A DNA stretch of 28,235 bases from assembly GCF_001949145.1 (NCBI RefSeq), contig NW_019091593.1, positions 2,925 through 31,159 of the forward strand, given 5' to 3'. Each line of letters starts with the position of its first letter. The stretch's first letter is position 1. This document shows positions 20,301-27,244 of this stretch, piece by piece. The translations under genes were made by a program, and so were the position numbers. Origin of the DNA: Acanthaster planci (taxonomy: Eukaryota > Echinodermata > Asteroidea > Valvatida > Acanthasteridae). The notes under the pieces were generated by a model. The model had not been told where the DNA came from and made no database searches. It worked only from the letters and a program-made list of their open reading frames with translations.

Positions 20301-23300
20301 TCCCTTCATCACATCAGATCCCCCCTCCTCATCGTCCATGCTTCCTGAGAGACAATCGCAGGCTGAATCGTGACAGTCATTTAGTCTGCGATTCAAAACT
20401 GGCCGACTTCATAAAAGCAGGATCCTAGGGTTAGAGTGCACAATGTCATAGCAGCAGCAACCCCCATTGTGGGCCTACTTTAAGGGAGTTCACTAACTGA
20501 TGTTTTACAAGCAGCGTGTTGGAAATTCTTCAGCACATTCTTATCCTGCTACCGTCATGACATCCTCCAATCGGCTTTGCTGATGGCAAGAGATGTATCA
20601 CCGAGCCTCATATATCAGCCCTCAGTATCCTTAATACAAGACAGAACACAGGGTTACGGTAAGCCCATCTCTCCTCGCTTACCCAAATCACCTTACTCCT
20701 GATCATTGATGCATATTCATAATGACCAGTGTATTTATCAACCCTTGCTCAATCCTGTTTTACAACATACTGTAGCATCTTGCAGGCACCTCCTATTTTC
20801 TGGTGCTATTCTGCAGTGCTCTACTATAGTGCGCTGCAGATTCCCCCACCCCCCCACACACAGAGCAGACATAAAGGTCTACTTGTGAATACTTACCGAT
20901 AGAACAACCTGCCCTCCTCCCCCACAGGTCATCTCGACTGATGCAGACTCCTATCTGCCGTAGCTCTCAAGAAAAGGAGAAGATAAGATGGCGGGCATCC
21001 TGTAGGGCACGGTCTAACAGTGGGTAGCTTATTGTGTGAATTAACTCTTGTATTGCGGCCTATGGGGAAATATGCATAGGTAGTGGCTCTACGGGTGTTT
21101 GCGAGTAGACCCTTCCCGCACATGGGGGGGGAGGAATTTCCTTGAGTTGTCTTTTGATATTCATTCAGATGCAAGCCATGCAAGTTGGCCATGCATGGTT
21201 TTAACAAGCTGAAACTTAAAAAGTGGTATCTCTGTGGTAATCTTTTAGTGGCAAAGTGTATTGTGAATCACCGGTATTAATCATAGAGAGAATTACCTGA
21301 ATATCTGCTTGCACAATTTCCTGTTTTTGACTCATCAGAGATCTGTAAGGATTTCTTCCTTCGAAGGAGAAGCCCAATTCTTAGTGTAGACCCTGTGTAT
21401 TTAATCACCAGTGACAAGAGACGAGAGTATATGGACCAGGTAATGGCCGGTCATCAAAAATTAGGTTTTGTGACTGGGACTCTTAAGAAGTACTGCCTCA
21501 CCCGTCTTTTTTAAGGGCTACACTGATTCCACCTTAAAAGGTTCAGTCAGACGAAAGAGTATACATCAATATGGTAGGAGTTCCATAATTGAAGGACATG
21601 TACATGTGCACCTCGGGAATGTGTGGGTGAGCACATTACTGTGCTCAGGGTATGCTGTGGGCCTGTCAATGGTATACTGCTGTCAAGAGAATCTATGCAT
21701 CCTAGCCACTGAGGTTAAATCAAGTCACTGATATTACAGGGAACCTATCAAATGACAGGCAGCCAGGCCCTGTGTCACATCAAAAATCCAGCTTAAAATA
21801 GTGTTCTCATCAGTTCAAGAAAAAATGATATTTCCTTCATTATTAATGGAGAGTCCGCACTACATGTGCAACACAGACTTGCGTGAGTGAGGTACATACT
21901 TGTCATATGCAGTACAGTACCTTGATCTGGTTGCTTGCAAAGTTGTCCATCTTCCTGTCTTATTGTGTTTTCCCTGTGTACAGGCAACAAGAGCAACCAA
22001 TCTGACTGTGTCCCTGCTGAGATTCTTGAAGACACTGAGGGATGACAGGCTCCTCCCAGACGTTATTCACAGGAACCCTGCCGTTACCAATACAGAAGAC
22101 TTCTGGAAGTCATTCAGGTGTTTAAACTTATCTGGCTCCTGCATAAAATGATGTTTCTGGCATGAGNGAACGGTGCACACTCCGCAAATGGACAGCCAAG
22201 TGAATACTGTTGACAATGTAGTGGTTCTAGTCACTTAACTGTTTCCCTGTACTTTTGCAGTGGACTATATCTAGCGAGTTGATGTATAGGTCTGTCATTT
22301 GCAGTCAATTTCACAAAACATGGCATAGCTTTGAACCATGCGTATCAAAGCCTTGTGCCAAAACTTTGTGCTGTAGCTGCACAGTATATTTACATTTGAT
22401 TGGACGAAAAGTTGCCTGGCTGTGCAACATTTTAGTTATATTACATTTCTCGAACAAGGATGATCACAGCATTTACATGTGCAGTTGCTGTTCCTCTGCA
22501 ATATTACAGCACTGATTAAGACGCCAAATTACCTCCGCCCCCATTTTGAAAAGTCTAAGTCTTTTCTTTATTGGAACTGCACAAAAAATCTTGAAGTTCT
22601 GTCACAGCCAAACAAGCTTTGGAATTACCTCTTCTCAATAAAGTTGTGCATTTCTTGTATTTAAGCAATGTTAAAGTCAGCAATGATGAGCCTTAACCAG
22701 ACACAATTAGTTAGTCATTCATTTTTACTTTGTTTGATGAAACTTACACCACCTACCTTCTTCTGTAGGTAGTCTGGTTTCAGCACGGGACCTCAAAGCT
22801 AACCTTCAGTACATTCTCAGCAACTCCAGCTCGTTACCAACACCAAAATACCCCATTGGCTACCTGACCTTCGAACACCATGATACCTGGGTACAGCTTC
22901 ATGAGAAACTACTTTCAGTATGCCCAGGTCTGTGTAACATTGAAGAAAAAGCTTTCATACATCACTACTGATATCTCAGTGTAGAGTTCTTGCAGATTGT
23001 TGGCACCATTTTCATTTTTGGAAACCTGCAGCTGCTAGCTGTATCATAGTGGTACTTTGCCAGTTTTTATCAATTTCTAGAATGAAAGAAATACGTTGGA
23101 GTCATTGGCGTAGCTACGGTTTTACTAGTGGGGGGCACAGAGCAGGCACCATGCAGCATCGGGGGGGGGGGGGGACCGGCTTTCAGGAGGGGGGGGTTGT
23201 TTGGGGCAAGTTTTTGTTAGCCTTGTTCAATATCTATTTATCTGTTTCTTTTGGGGGGCCTGGGGGGCACCCCACACCACAGGTCGGAGTACAGAAGTGC

Positions 23301-26300
23301 AATTTGACTGTTAATTAGGAGGGTTATTGGTGTTTTGAATTTACAGGAAATAAGGAGAGTCTGAGACTGATTGACTCTGCCTTGCTCTGCCTGTGTCTTG
23401 ATGGTGACATGGATGATGATAAGGAGCAGCTAATCAGGAGAGGATTGTAAAGAAATGCAGGGAACAGGTGTGCTTCATTTATCCTTTATCATATTCATGC
23501 CTAAATTTGCATCATGAGCTTCAATTTCAGGCTCAGCCAATGCTGTCTGTGGCCCAGCATCACAAAGTTAACATATCACGTTGTCATCATCAGCACTATA
23601 CATGTGTAGTATGTGGTAGGATGACATTTGCCCAGTGATGGAGGGAAACATCACAATGGCGGTGTTTTGCTAGCTGCTTGCATACAATGCTGATAATTAT
23701 GAGATGGCTCTTACCCTGAAAAGTGTACCAACACTTAGATCTGACCGTATTGCAGTGCATTTTTTTAAGTTGAGCCTTCAGTGACAATGCAGTTAATTAC
23801 CTGGTAAGTTTGAATGATCATTTTGACACAAATCTTAATGTGACATGCTACATGGTGTTGCAAAATGCCCCTGCGGTGAGATGGTTACAAAAACGCGAAA
23901 CAAAACAAAAAACCCACTGCTCTTTTTGGGTTAAGGCGTATTCAGAGCTCTCCTGAAATGAATTCAAAATGTTCCCGCTTATCAAACAAAGGAGAATCAT
24001 AGTGTTGACCTCCAAAATACCTTCAGGAAGAAAAGTTAATAAATAGATTTTGCTTTTCTCTTCAAGGTGGTTTGACAAATCAATTNCAACTAATTGTAAC
24101 AACAGATGGGCAGTCCCTGGTAAACATGGAACATTCCTGGGGAGATGGATTAACCCTGAAGAGGTTGATGTCAGACGTTTACCAGGATTCTGTGGCCCAA
24201 CCAGCCATCTCAGCAGGGGATGCTACCGGTAGGGTAGACGGTGCAGAAAGCGTGAAAAGTGTCACCAGGGTATGCATTGTACTTAAATATTGGGCTAACA
24301 ATCAAAGCTAACACTATGGTTGCCTTTTTTTCCTGAGTGCCCAAGAAAAGAGAAATATAGAGGTAGTTGTGATCAGGCTGAAGCACCCAAGCTGTGTCGG
24401 CTGCATTGGAATACAAGAAAGAATATACAAGTGTTGGCACTGTCATTTGCAAAAGGAGTTTCACCAAACACAATTGTCATGCAGATACTTGGATCTTTCT
24501 ATATCCGACAGTTCATACAAATGCTCATTTCAATTTTCATGATCATCAAATGCAGTAGTACTTGAAACATGCTGTCTTGTTTAAGAGTCTGATTCTTACT
24601 TTATTACCATATTTGACTAGGAAAAAGGATACGACTACGGTATTTATGTAGCATCCAGTCCAGTCCTAAAGGAATGTTTAAGACTAGTGAAACACATATT
24701 CATTCTCTTGATCAAAGAATTATGAGGGTCAGTTGTGGAATTCAAATGGCGTTGATATTGTTTTGTAGTGCCCTCAATATGCAGATTTGTATCAATTTAT
24801 TTCTTACTGTCTGCATGCATGTGTTGTGTGTACTCTTTATGTTTGGAGATTTGCTTTGTTTTAGCTCATGATTATAGTCTTTCTGCCTCACTCTCAATGC
24901 TTGACATGTAATTATATAACTCCTGTACATTTATTGTGTGGTATCAATCGTGTTTGCATTCTTTTTTTTTAACTCCTCATCTAGGTGGAGTTTCAGTTGG
25001 ACTCTCTCCCGAGGAATTGAGGCAGCCAAAGCTAACTACGAGCTTGCTACCAGCCAACTAAATGTACAGTGCATGCAGTACAAGAGATATGGCAGTTCCT
25101 ACATGAAAAAGTGCGGATTGAGCCCAGATGCCATTGCACAGCTGGCAATGCAGGTACCATAAATGCATAGTTCTGATATAACGTGCCCTGCAGTCGTCAC
25201 TAATGAATAAAATCAGCTCAGTTTATCATGAAGGTTAACCGTTTGATGCCGGATGACATGTAAACACAGATAATTTTCCATGTTTTTTTCCATGGAGAGT
25301 TTGTGCACTTGTTTTAAAATCCTTTTTACATTCTGCGGTTAACGTACCTCGTATATTGATTGGTCAAAGTGCAATTGCAAGGTTGAAGAATTTGGGGATA
25401 AAAAAACCTACCCCAAGCAGCTTTTTCAGGTAAGAAAATTTAGTGTTAACTGGTCAAACACAGACCCCATCAAAGGTGGATCCAGGGGCCTAACGGGCCA
25501 TGGCCTCCCAACCAATTTTTTTTTTAAATCAAAGTGAAAATAAAAAAGTGTCTTATATGGAGGTTGTTCTTTATGGACAGAGCCATTTTGTTAAGGTTTT
25601 AGGTACGGTTATGCAGACATCGTTTTGATTGGTTGTACTTCTCTGCTTCATGATGTGTCTGAATGTTTTCCTGAGTACAACAGAAAGTTTCATCTCAATG
25701 CTAAAAAGGTGATTTAAACCATCGCAATTACCCTGAAATGGTTTTAGCTAAAACGTTTTCTGTTTCAGTCAGTGCAGTTGAGCCAGAGTTACATAGTTGT
25801 TTCTGTGGCACGCTTTCGTTCATAAACAAGCGTGGTATCCAACATCTTGCAGACGCATTACTGTAGTGTTGACTCAAAACTGTCACATCTTGCACAAAAG
25901 ACCACCAAAAGTCAACAGTCAACAAAAGCCATAGAAATGAACTGCAACGAAAGCATTCCTCTGTCAATGGTCAATGTTAACTTGTGACTGCTCATCAGTG
26001 AAAGGTCTAGTTATGGTCTGTCCTTGTATCCGCTCTGTTTTTATCAGCTCTGTAAAAGTGCAAAAGTTGTTAACAGTGTTGAGATTGGTTAAGTTTTACA
26101 TACATAGCACTGTAATCTTGGCAAAACAGGTGGCATTCCATCGAGTTACTGGCAGGGTACCAGCAGTGACTGAAACCTGTAGCACGGCCATGTTCAAGCA
26201 GGGTTGCACAGAGTTCATCCGATCGGCCACATTGGAGACCAAGAGATGCACGGAGGCTTTCTACAAGAAATCTGGAGTCAGCTCAGCAGAAAAGAGAGCT

Positions 26301-26359
26301 CTGGTAAAGGCCTGCGTGAAAAAACTCCAACTGCTGTGCACAGAGGCTTCCATGGGCTA
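14322..26359 (+). CDS. CPT2: Carnitine O-palmitoyltransferase 2-like gene, partial and disrupted (multi-exon)
   Basis: CPT2 is a mitochondrial inner-membrane matrix-side enzyme that converts acylcarnitine and CoA to acyl-CoA and free carnitine so that long-chain fatty acids can enter beta-oxidation. Ten exons are supported: 14322-14359, 14616-14807, 15189-15248, 21339-21439, 21984-22117, 22769-22927, 23347-23467, 24067-24269, 24985-25153 and 26130-26359. Landmarks in order are SPVPTMFFQPAIPQLPVP, RATNLTVSLLRFLKTLR, IDSALLCLCLD, NRWFDKS, MEHSWGDG with the catalytic His, LSPDAIAQLA and TETCSTAMFKQG. The closest family is CPT2 rather than CRAT or CROT, because of the VPTM start and RATNxTVSxxRFLKTLR. 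Lesions are a missing middle block, an in-frame TAA at 23448 and two frame breaks. The C-terminus and any first exon are not seen. It may be a tandem pseudogene or a badly sequenced gene. Confidence 0.88.
14616..14807 (+). CDS. CPT2: CPT2-like exon 2 seen (N-terminal helices)
   Basis: The acceptor is TACAACAG and the donor GTTG|GTGAGT. It encodes PPDLQTLSPVPTMFFQPA, then IPQLPVPSLHDTCQRYLTAQ and LSPKEYAKTQSLVDEFQKGA, the N-terminal region of CPT2 with the family's P-x-LP(V/I)P element. The exon starts in phase 1 and ends in phase 1. No lesion is seen. It has a partial, broken duplicate near 6499-6640. Confidence 0.93.
15189..15248 (+). CDS. CPT2: CPT2-like exon 3 seen
   Basis: The acceptor is TCATTTCTAG and the donor ACGG|GTAGGT. 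The 60 nt encode DLNKELVELNKKNSHLSYST, matching the CPT2 segment HxxLVxxDKxNKHTSYxSG. Phase joins on both sides. The following intron, about 6.1 kb, carries two mobile elements. Confidence 0.9.
15290..15973. other. Proximal part of intron 3
   Basis: Starts with a T-rich tract (15290-15312). Short open frames on both strands lack recognisable domains. Nothing further is seen. Confidence 0.5.
15974..16842. mobile_element. LTR-like insertion of about 0.87 kb, probable solo LTR
   Basis: This block is absent from the left duplicate, which has continuous flanking sequence at the matching place (about 6795-6815). Both edges show ATATT (15969-15973 and 16843-16847), consistent with a 5-bp target-site duplication. 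Inside, CTATATAAGG (near 16181) resembles a TATA box and AAAATAAATG (near 16258) a poly(A) signal about 75 bp downstream, the usual arrangement of an LTR in plus orientation. No coding was recognised. The exact ends and the family are uncertain. Confidence 0.55.
16180..16190 (+). promoter_or_regulatory. TATA-box-like element inside the LTR-like insertion
   Basis: The sequence CTATATAAGGG is followed about 75 bp later by AATAAA, the order expected of an LTR promoter and polyadenylation signal. Confidence 0.45.
17063..17260 (+). repeat. DIRS 5' terminal repeat
   Basis: It begins GAGCCGGCCACTACCTAGGC and contains CTCAATAGGCTACC and TGCCTGCCATCTCCCCCTTT. It matches the reverse complement of 20965-21095 and the direct copy at 6985-7195. 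Confidence 0.75.
17261..18600 (+). other. DIRS internal 5' region, unassigned
   Basis: By position this should hold gag and the RT core. No RT palm motif was recognised. A frame around 18199-18447 contains HLAKKGKSTVKNAAARW, which might be a structural-protein relic. Decay or deletion is likely. Confidence 0.4.
18603..19420 (+). pseudogene. DIRS RT connection, RNase H and DxFAS region
   Basis: One frame reads LLKLLGLMVDLAPHCQLRMH and PLQLHLLAHY, the RT thumb/connection of DIRS elements. RNase H follows with TTDAF at about 18819-18833 (the catalytic Asp kept), MHAFSAAQYFKGFIRGHPLL, a CDNS core near 18994-19005 and, after a shift, VVHINHEGGTRS. The segment RIDVFAS near 19207-19227 matches the conserved DLFAS after RNase H. 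Several stops occur. The region is a relic. Confidence 0.82.
19421..19935 (+). other. DIRS spacer between RNase H and recombinase
   Basis: A 180-codon frame (19371-19913) spans the interval but has no clear motif. It may include the recombinase N-terminal (DNA-binding) part, which is poorly conserved. Confidence 0.4.
19936..20610 (+). pseudogene. DIRS tyrosine recombinase, inactive
   Basis: This enzyme family cuts and rejoins DNA through a Tyr nucleophile to insert DIRS circles. The catalytic domain starts with LFNLSVKLALGLLLPVAMSR followed by QRSELQALSID, where the first catalytic Arg sits (about 20056). A CPV stop TLKWYLNKTA stretch near 20232-20272 has a TGA where Arg is usual. The HxxR box reads HNVI (from 20439), so its Arg is lost. 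The nucleophile segment CYRHDIL (Tyr at 20550-20552) is kept. A further stop lies just after IVGLL. Confidence 0.85.
20965..21095 (-). repeat. DIRS 3' inverted terminal repeat
   Basis: The plus strand reads CTCTCAAGAAAAGGAGAAGA, TAAGATGGCGGGCA, TTATTGTGTGAATTAACTCT and TAGGTAGTGGCTC, which is the reverse complement of the 5' repeat. Identity is roughly three quarters by eye. Confidence 0.75.
21339..21439 (+). CDS. CPT2: CPT2-like exon 4 seen
   Basis: The acceptor is ACTCATCAG and the donor CAG|GTAATG. The 101 nt join exon 3 in phase and encode ICKDFFLRRRSPILSVDPVY and LITSDKRREYMDQ, aligned with the CPT2 stretch DxYLxxRxxxxxNxxPxxxFxPDxxxxYxDQ. The exon ends in phase 0. It lies just downstream of the DIRS element. 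Confidence 0.85.
21984..22117 (+). CDS. CPT2: CPT2-like exon 5 seen
   Basis: The acceptor is TGTGTACAG and the donor TTCAG|GTGTTT. It encodes ATRATNLTVSLLRFLKTLRD, then LLPDVIHRNPAVTNTEDFWK, one of the most diagnostic CPT2 segments. It ends in phase 2. The exon that should follow it is not found before the next one. Confidence 0.93.
22118..22768. other. Intron-like gap where a CPT2 block is missing
   Basis: CPT2 proteins have about 75-85 residues between exon 5 and the next exon seen, including the RLFNxTR motif. None of it is found here in any frame. An N lies at 22167. The bordering phases (2 and 1) would fit a missing exon. Confidence 0.7.
22769..22927 (+). CDS. CPT2: CPT2-like exon 6 seen
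   Basis: The acceptor is TTCTTCTGTAG and the donor CCAG|GTCTGT. It encodes SARDLKANLQYILSNSSSLP, then PIGYLTFEHHDTWVQLHEKL. This matches the CPT2 segment SExQAxLxYILxxxxxxPxxPLxYLTxExRxxWAxxRxxL. It begins in phase 1 and ends in phase 1. Confidence 0.9.
23130..23320. repeat. Dispersed repeat with G-rich tracts
   Basis: Contains GGCGTAGCTACGG, a run of 14-15 G (23160-23174), and GGGGGGCACCCC. This type of GCGTAGC...GGGGGGCAC sequence is common in dispersed repeats of marine invertebrates. It lies inside an intron. Confidence 0.45.
23347..23467 (+). CDS. CPT2: CPT2-like exon 7 seen, with in-frame stop
   Basis: The acceptor is GAATTTACAG and the donor ACAG|GTGTGC. It encodes GNKESLRLIDSALLCLCLDG and DMDDDKEQLIRRGL, then TAA at 23448-23450, then RNAGN before the splice to exon 8, which begins RWFDK. 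The sequence after the stop is still in the CPT2 frame (the GxxxNRWFDK region), so the stop interrupts a formerly coding exon. The HNMLHG part before it is poorly conserved. Confidence 0.82.
24067..24269 (+). CDS. CPT2: CPT2-like exon 8 seen, catalytic His region, N at 24086
   Basis: The acceptor is CTCTTCAAG and the donor AGG|GTATGC. It encodes RWFDKSI, then after one N base LIVTTDGQSLVNMEHSWGDG and LTLKRLMSDVYQDSVAQPA. The EHSWGDG motif holds the family's catalytic His. The frame before and after the N differs by one; leaving out the N restores the frame and gives an exon of 202 nt that fits both splice phases. So the N is probably a base-calling artefact. Confidence 0.9.
24985..25153 (+). 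CDS. CPT2: CPT2-like exon 9 seen, with frame break
   Basis: The acceptor is CTCATCTAG and the donor CAG|GTACCA. It encodes VEFQLDSL in one frame and GIEAAKANYELATSQLNVQ, then MQYKRYGSSYMKKCGLSPD and AIAQLAMQ in another. The CPT2 pattern (FELTxxLxxGIxxAKExF... LSPDAxAQLAxQ) is clear. The shift falls in CTCTCTCCCGAGG near 25005-25015. The 169-nt length does not fit the phase-0 borders, again pointing to a single-base error or a real indel. Confidence 0.88.
25154..26129. other. Intron between CPT2 exons 9 and 10
   Basis: No coding is seen. A stretch at 25480-25555 (GGTGGATCCAGGGGCC, T-run) resembles a dispersed repeat. A 79-codon minus-strand frame is judged chance. Confidence 0.5.
26130..26359 (+). 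CDS. CPT2: CPT2-like exon 10 seen (carnitine-site region)
   Basis: The acceptor is TTGGCAAAACAG. It encodes VAFHRVTGRVPAVTETCSTA, then MFKQGCTEFIRSATLETKRC and TEAFYKKSGVSSAEKRALVK, ending near LQLLCTEASMG. This matches the CPT2 segment around YESCSTxxFxxGRTETIRPAS. The conserved Tyr and the Arg before the Thr are replaced here. The end is uncertain: a GT at 26360 (GGCTA|GTAGGA) could be the donor, otherwise the frame stops at TAG 26358-26360. The C-terminal exons are not in the window. Confidence 0.88.
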
Positions 26360-27244
26360 GTAGGAGGAGTCATATACACAAAGAAGTATTCTAGTGCAGG
26401 TCCTTACTTCAGTCAGGAGAATTACTGTGTTTGGATGGATCATTATGTCCCACACCAAGCGCATGCTGACCAATCACAGAGCCTCTTCTAGCAAGCCACA
26501 AAGGATTGTGGTAGTTTCCATTGGAGGATATGGAGCAGAAACACCAACTGAAATGTTCTGTTCACAAAAACTTGATTGACTGTGCAAAAAATGAAAGTAT
26601 AGGTATCATGTTAATGTTAAAAAAAATCTACCAATGCGATATGAAATTCATCATTGCCAATGCCAGATGTGCAGGTTTCAGTTGATGAATGTTGAGGTGC
26701 AGGATTGCCCTGACTCAAGCCAGGCAACATATTGTGTGACTAAGCACCCCTATTTTGAGGTACGTGAGGATGAAAAAGGCCAGCACAGGCATGGAATTTT
26801 GGATCAAGATGGGGTTTATTTTCCTGCCAGAATAAAAGCCATACAGCCAGAAACATGCACCAGTATATGCTAGGCGTGATGTAAACATATGGCCTACCCA
26901 AATATTCTGACTGTATATTTTGACAAATATACATGACTTCATAATGTATATACATTCTGCAGCCAATTTCAGGTCACTACAGGCAATGGCATAACTTTAT
27001 TCATATCAATTTATTGCATAAGTTACAAAATAAATTATGCCAAATATTCTCAAAAGCTATACACTGTTTAATGCATATCATACTTCCCAATGAACTTAGT
27101 TATGGCATAACTAGTGAAGTAGTTTTAGGTGGTGCAAGCAATGAATTAGAAATGGATAGCATCACTAAATACCATGTTTGTTGTAATGCACATTACGAGG
27201 GCCTGGGGGGTGTGGACTAGCTCTAAAGGTAATGTCCTACCCAG
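26360..27244. other. Interval after the last CPT2 exon seen
   Basis: The GFDRHL-type CPT2 continuation was not found. A 79-codon plus-strand frame at 26634-26873, rich in Cys and His, has no recognised domain. The rest looks non-coding, probably an intron or intergenic. Confidence 0.45.
26634..26873 (+). CDS. Unidentified short open frame, Cys/His-rich at the N-terminus
   Basis: The frame begins MRYEIHHCQCQMCRFQLM and ends GVYFPARIKAIQPETCTSIC. I do not recognise a family. There is no clear promoter, poly(A) site or splice context. It could be a remnant of a mobile element or a chance frame. Confidence 0.15.
   Translation: MRYEIHHCQCQMCRFQLMNVEVQDCPDSSQATYCVTKHPYFEVREDEKGQHRHGILDQDGVYFPARIKAIQPETCTSIC

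Larger units (their letters stand above)
17063..21095 (+). mobile_element. DIRS-type tyrosine-recombinase retrotransposon in CPT2 intron 3
   Basis: DIRS elements carry RT, RNase H and a tyrosine recombinase and have inverted terminal repeats. All but the main RT palm can be seen on the plus strand: an RT connection (18603-18725), RNase H (18805-19055), a DVFAS segment (about 19210-19227), and the recombinase (about 19940-20600). The 3' end (20965-21095) is the reverse complement of the start. Many stops and shifts show long decay. The length of about 4 kb suggests loss of the gag and RT core. It is oriented with the host gene. Confidence 0.85.
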
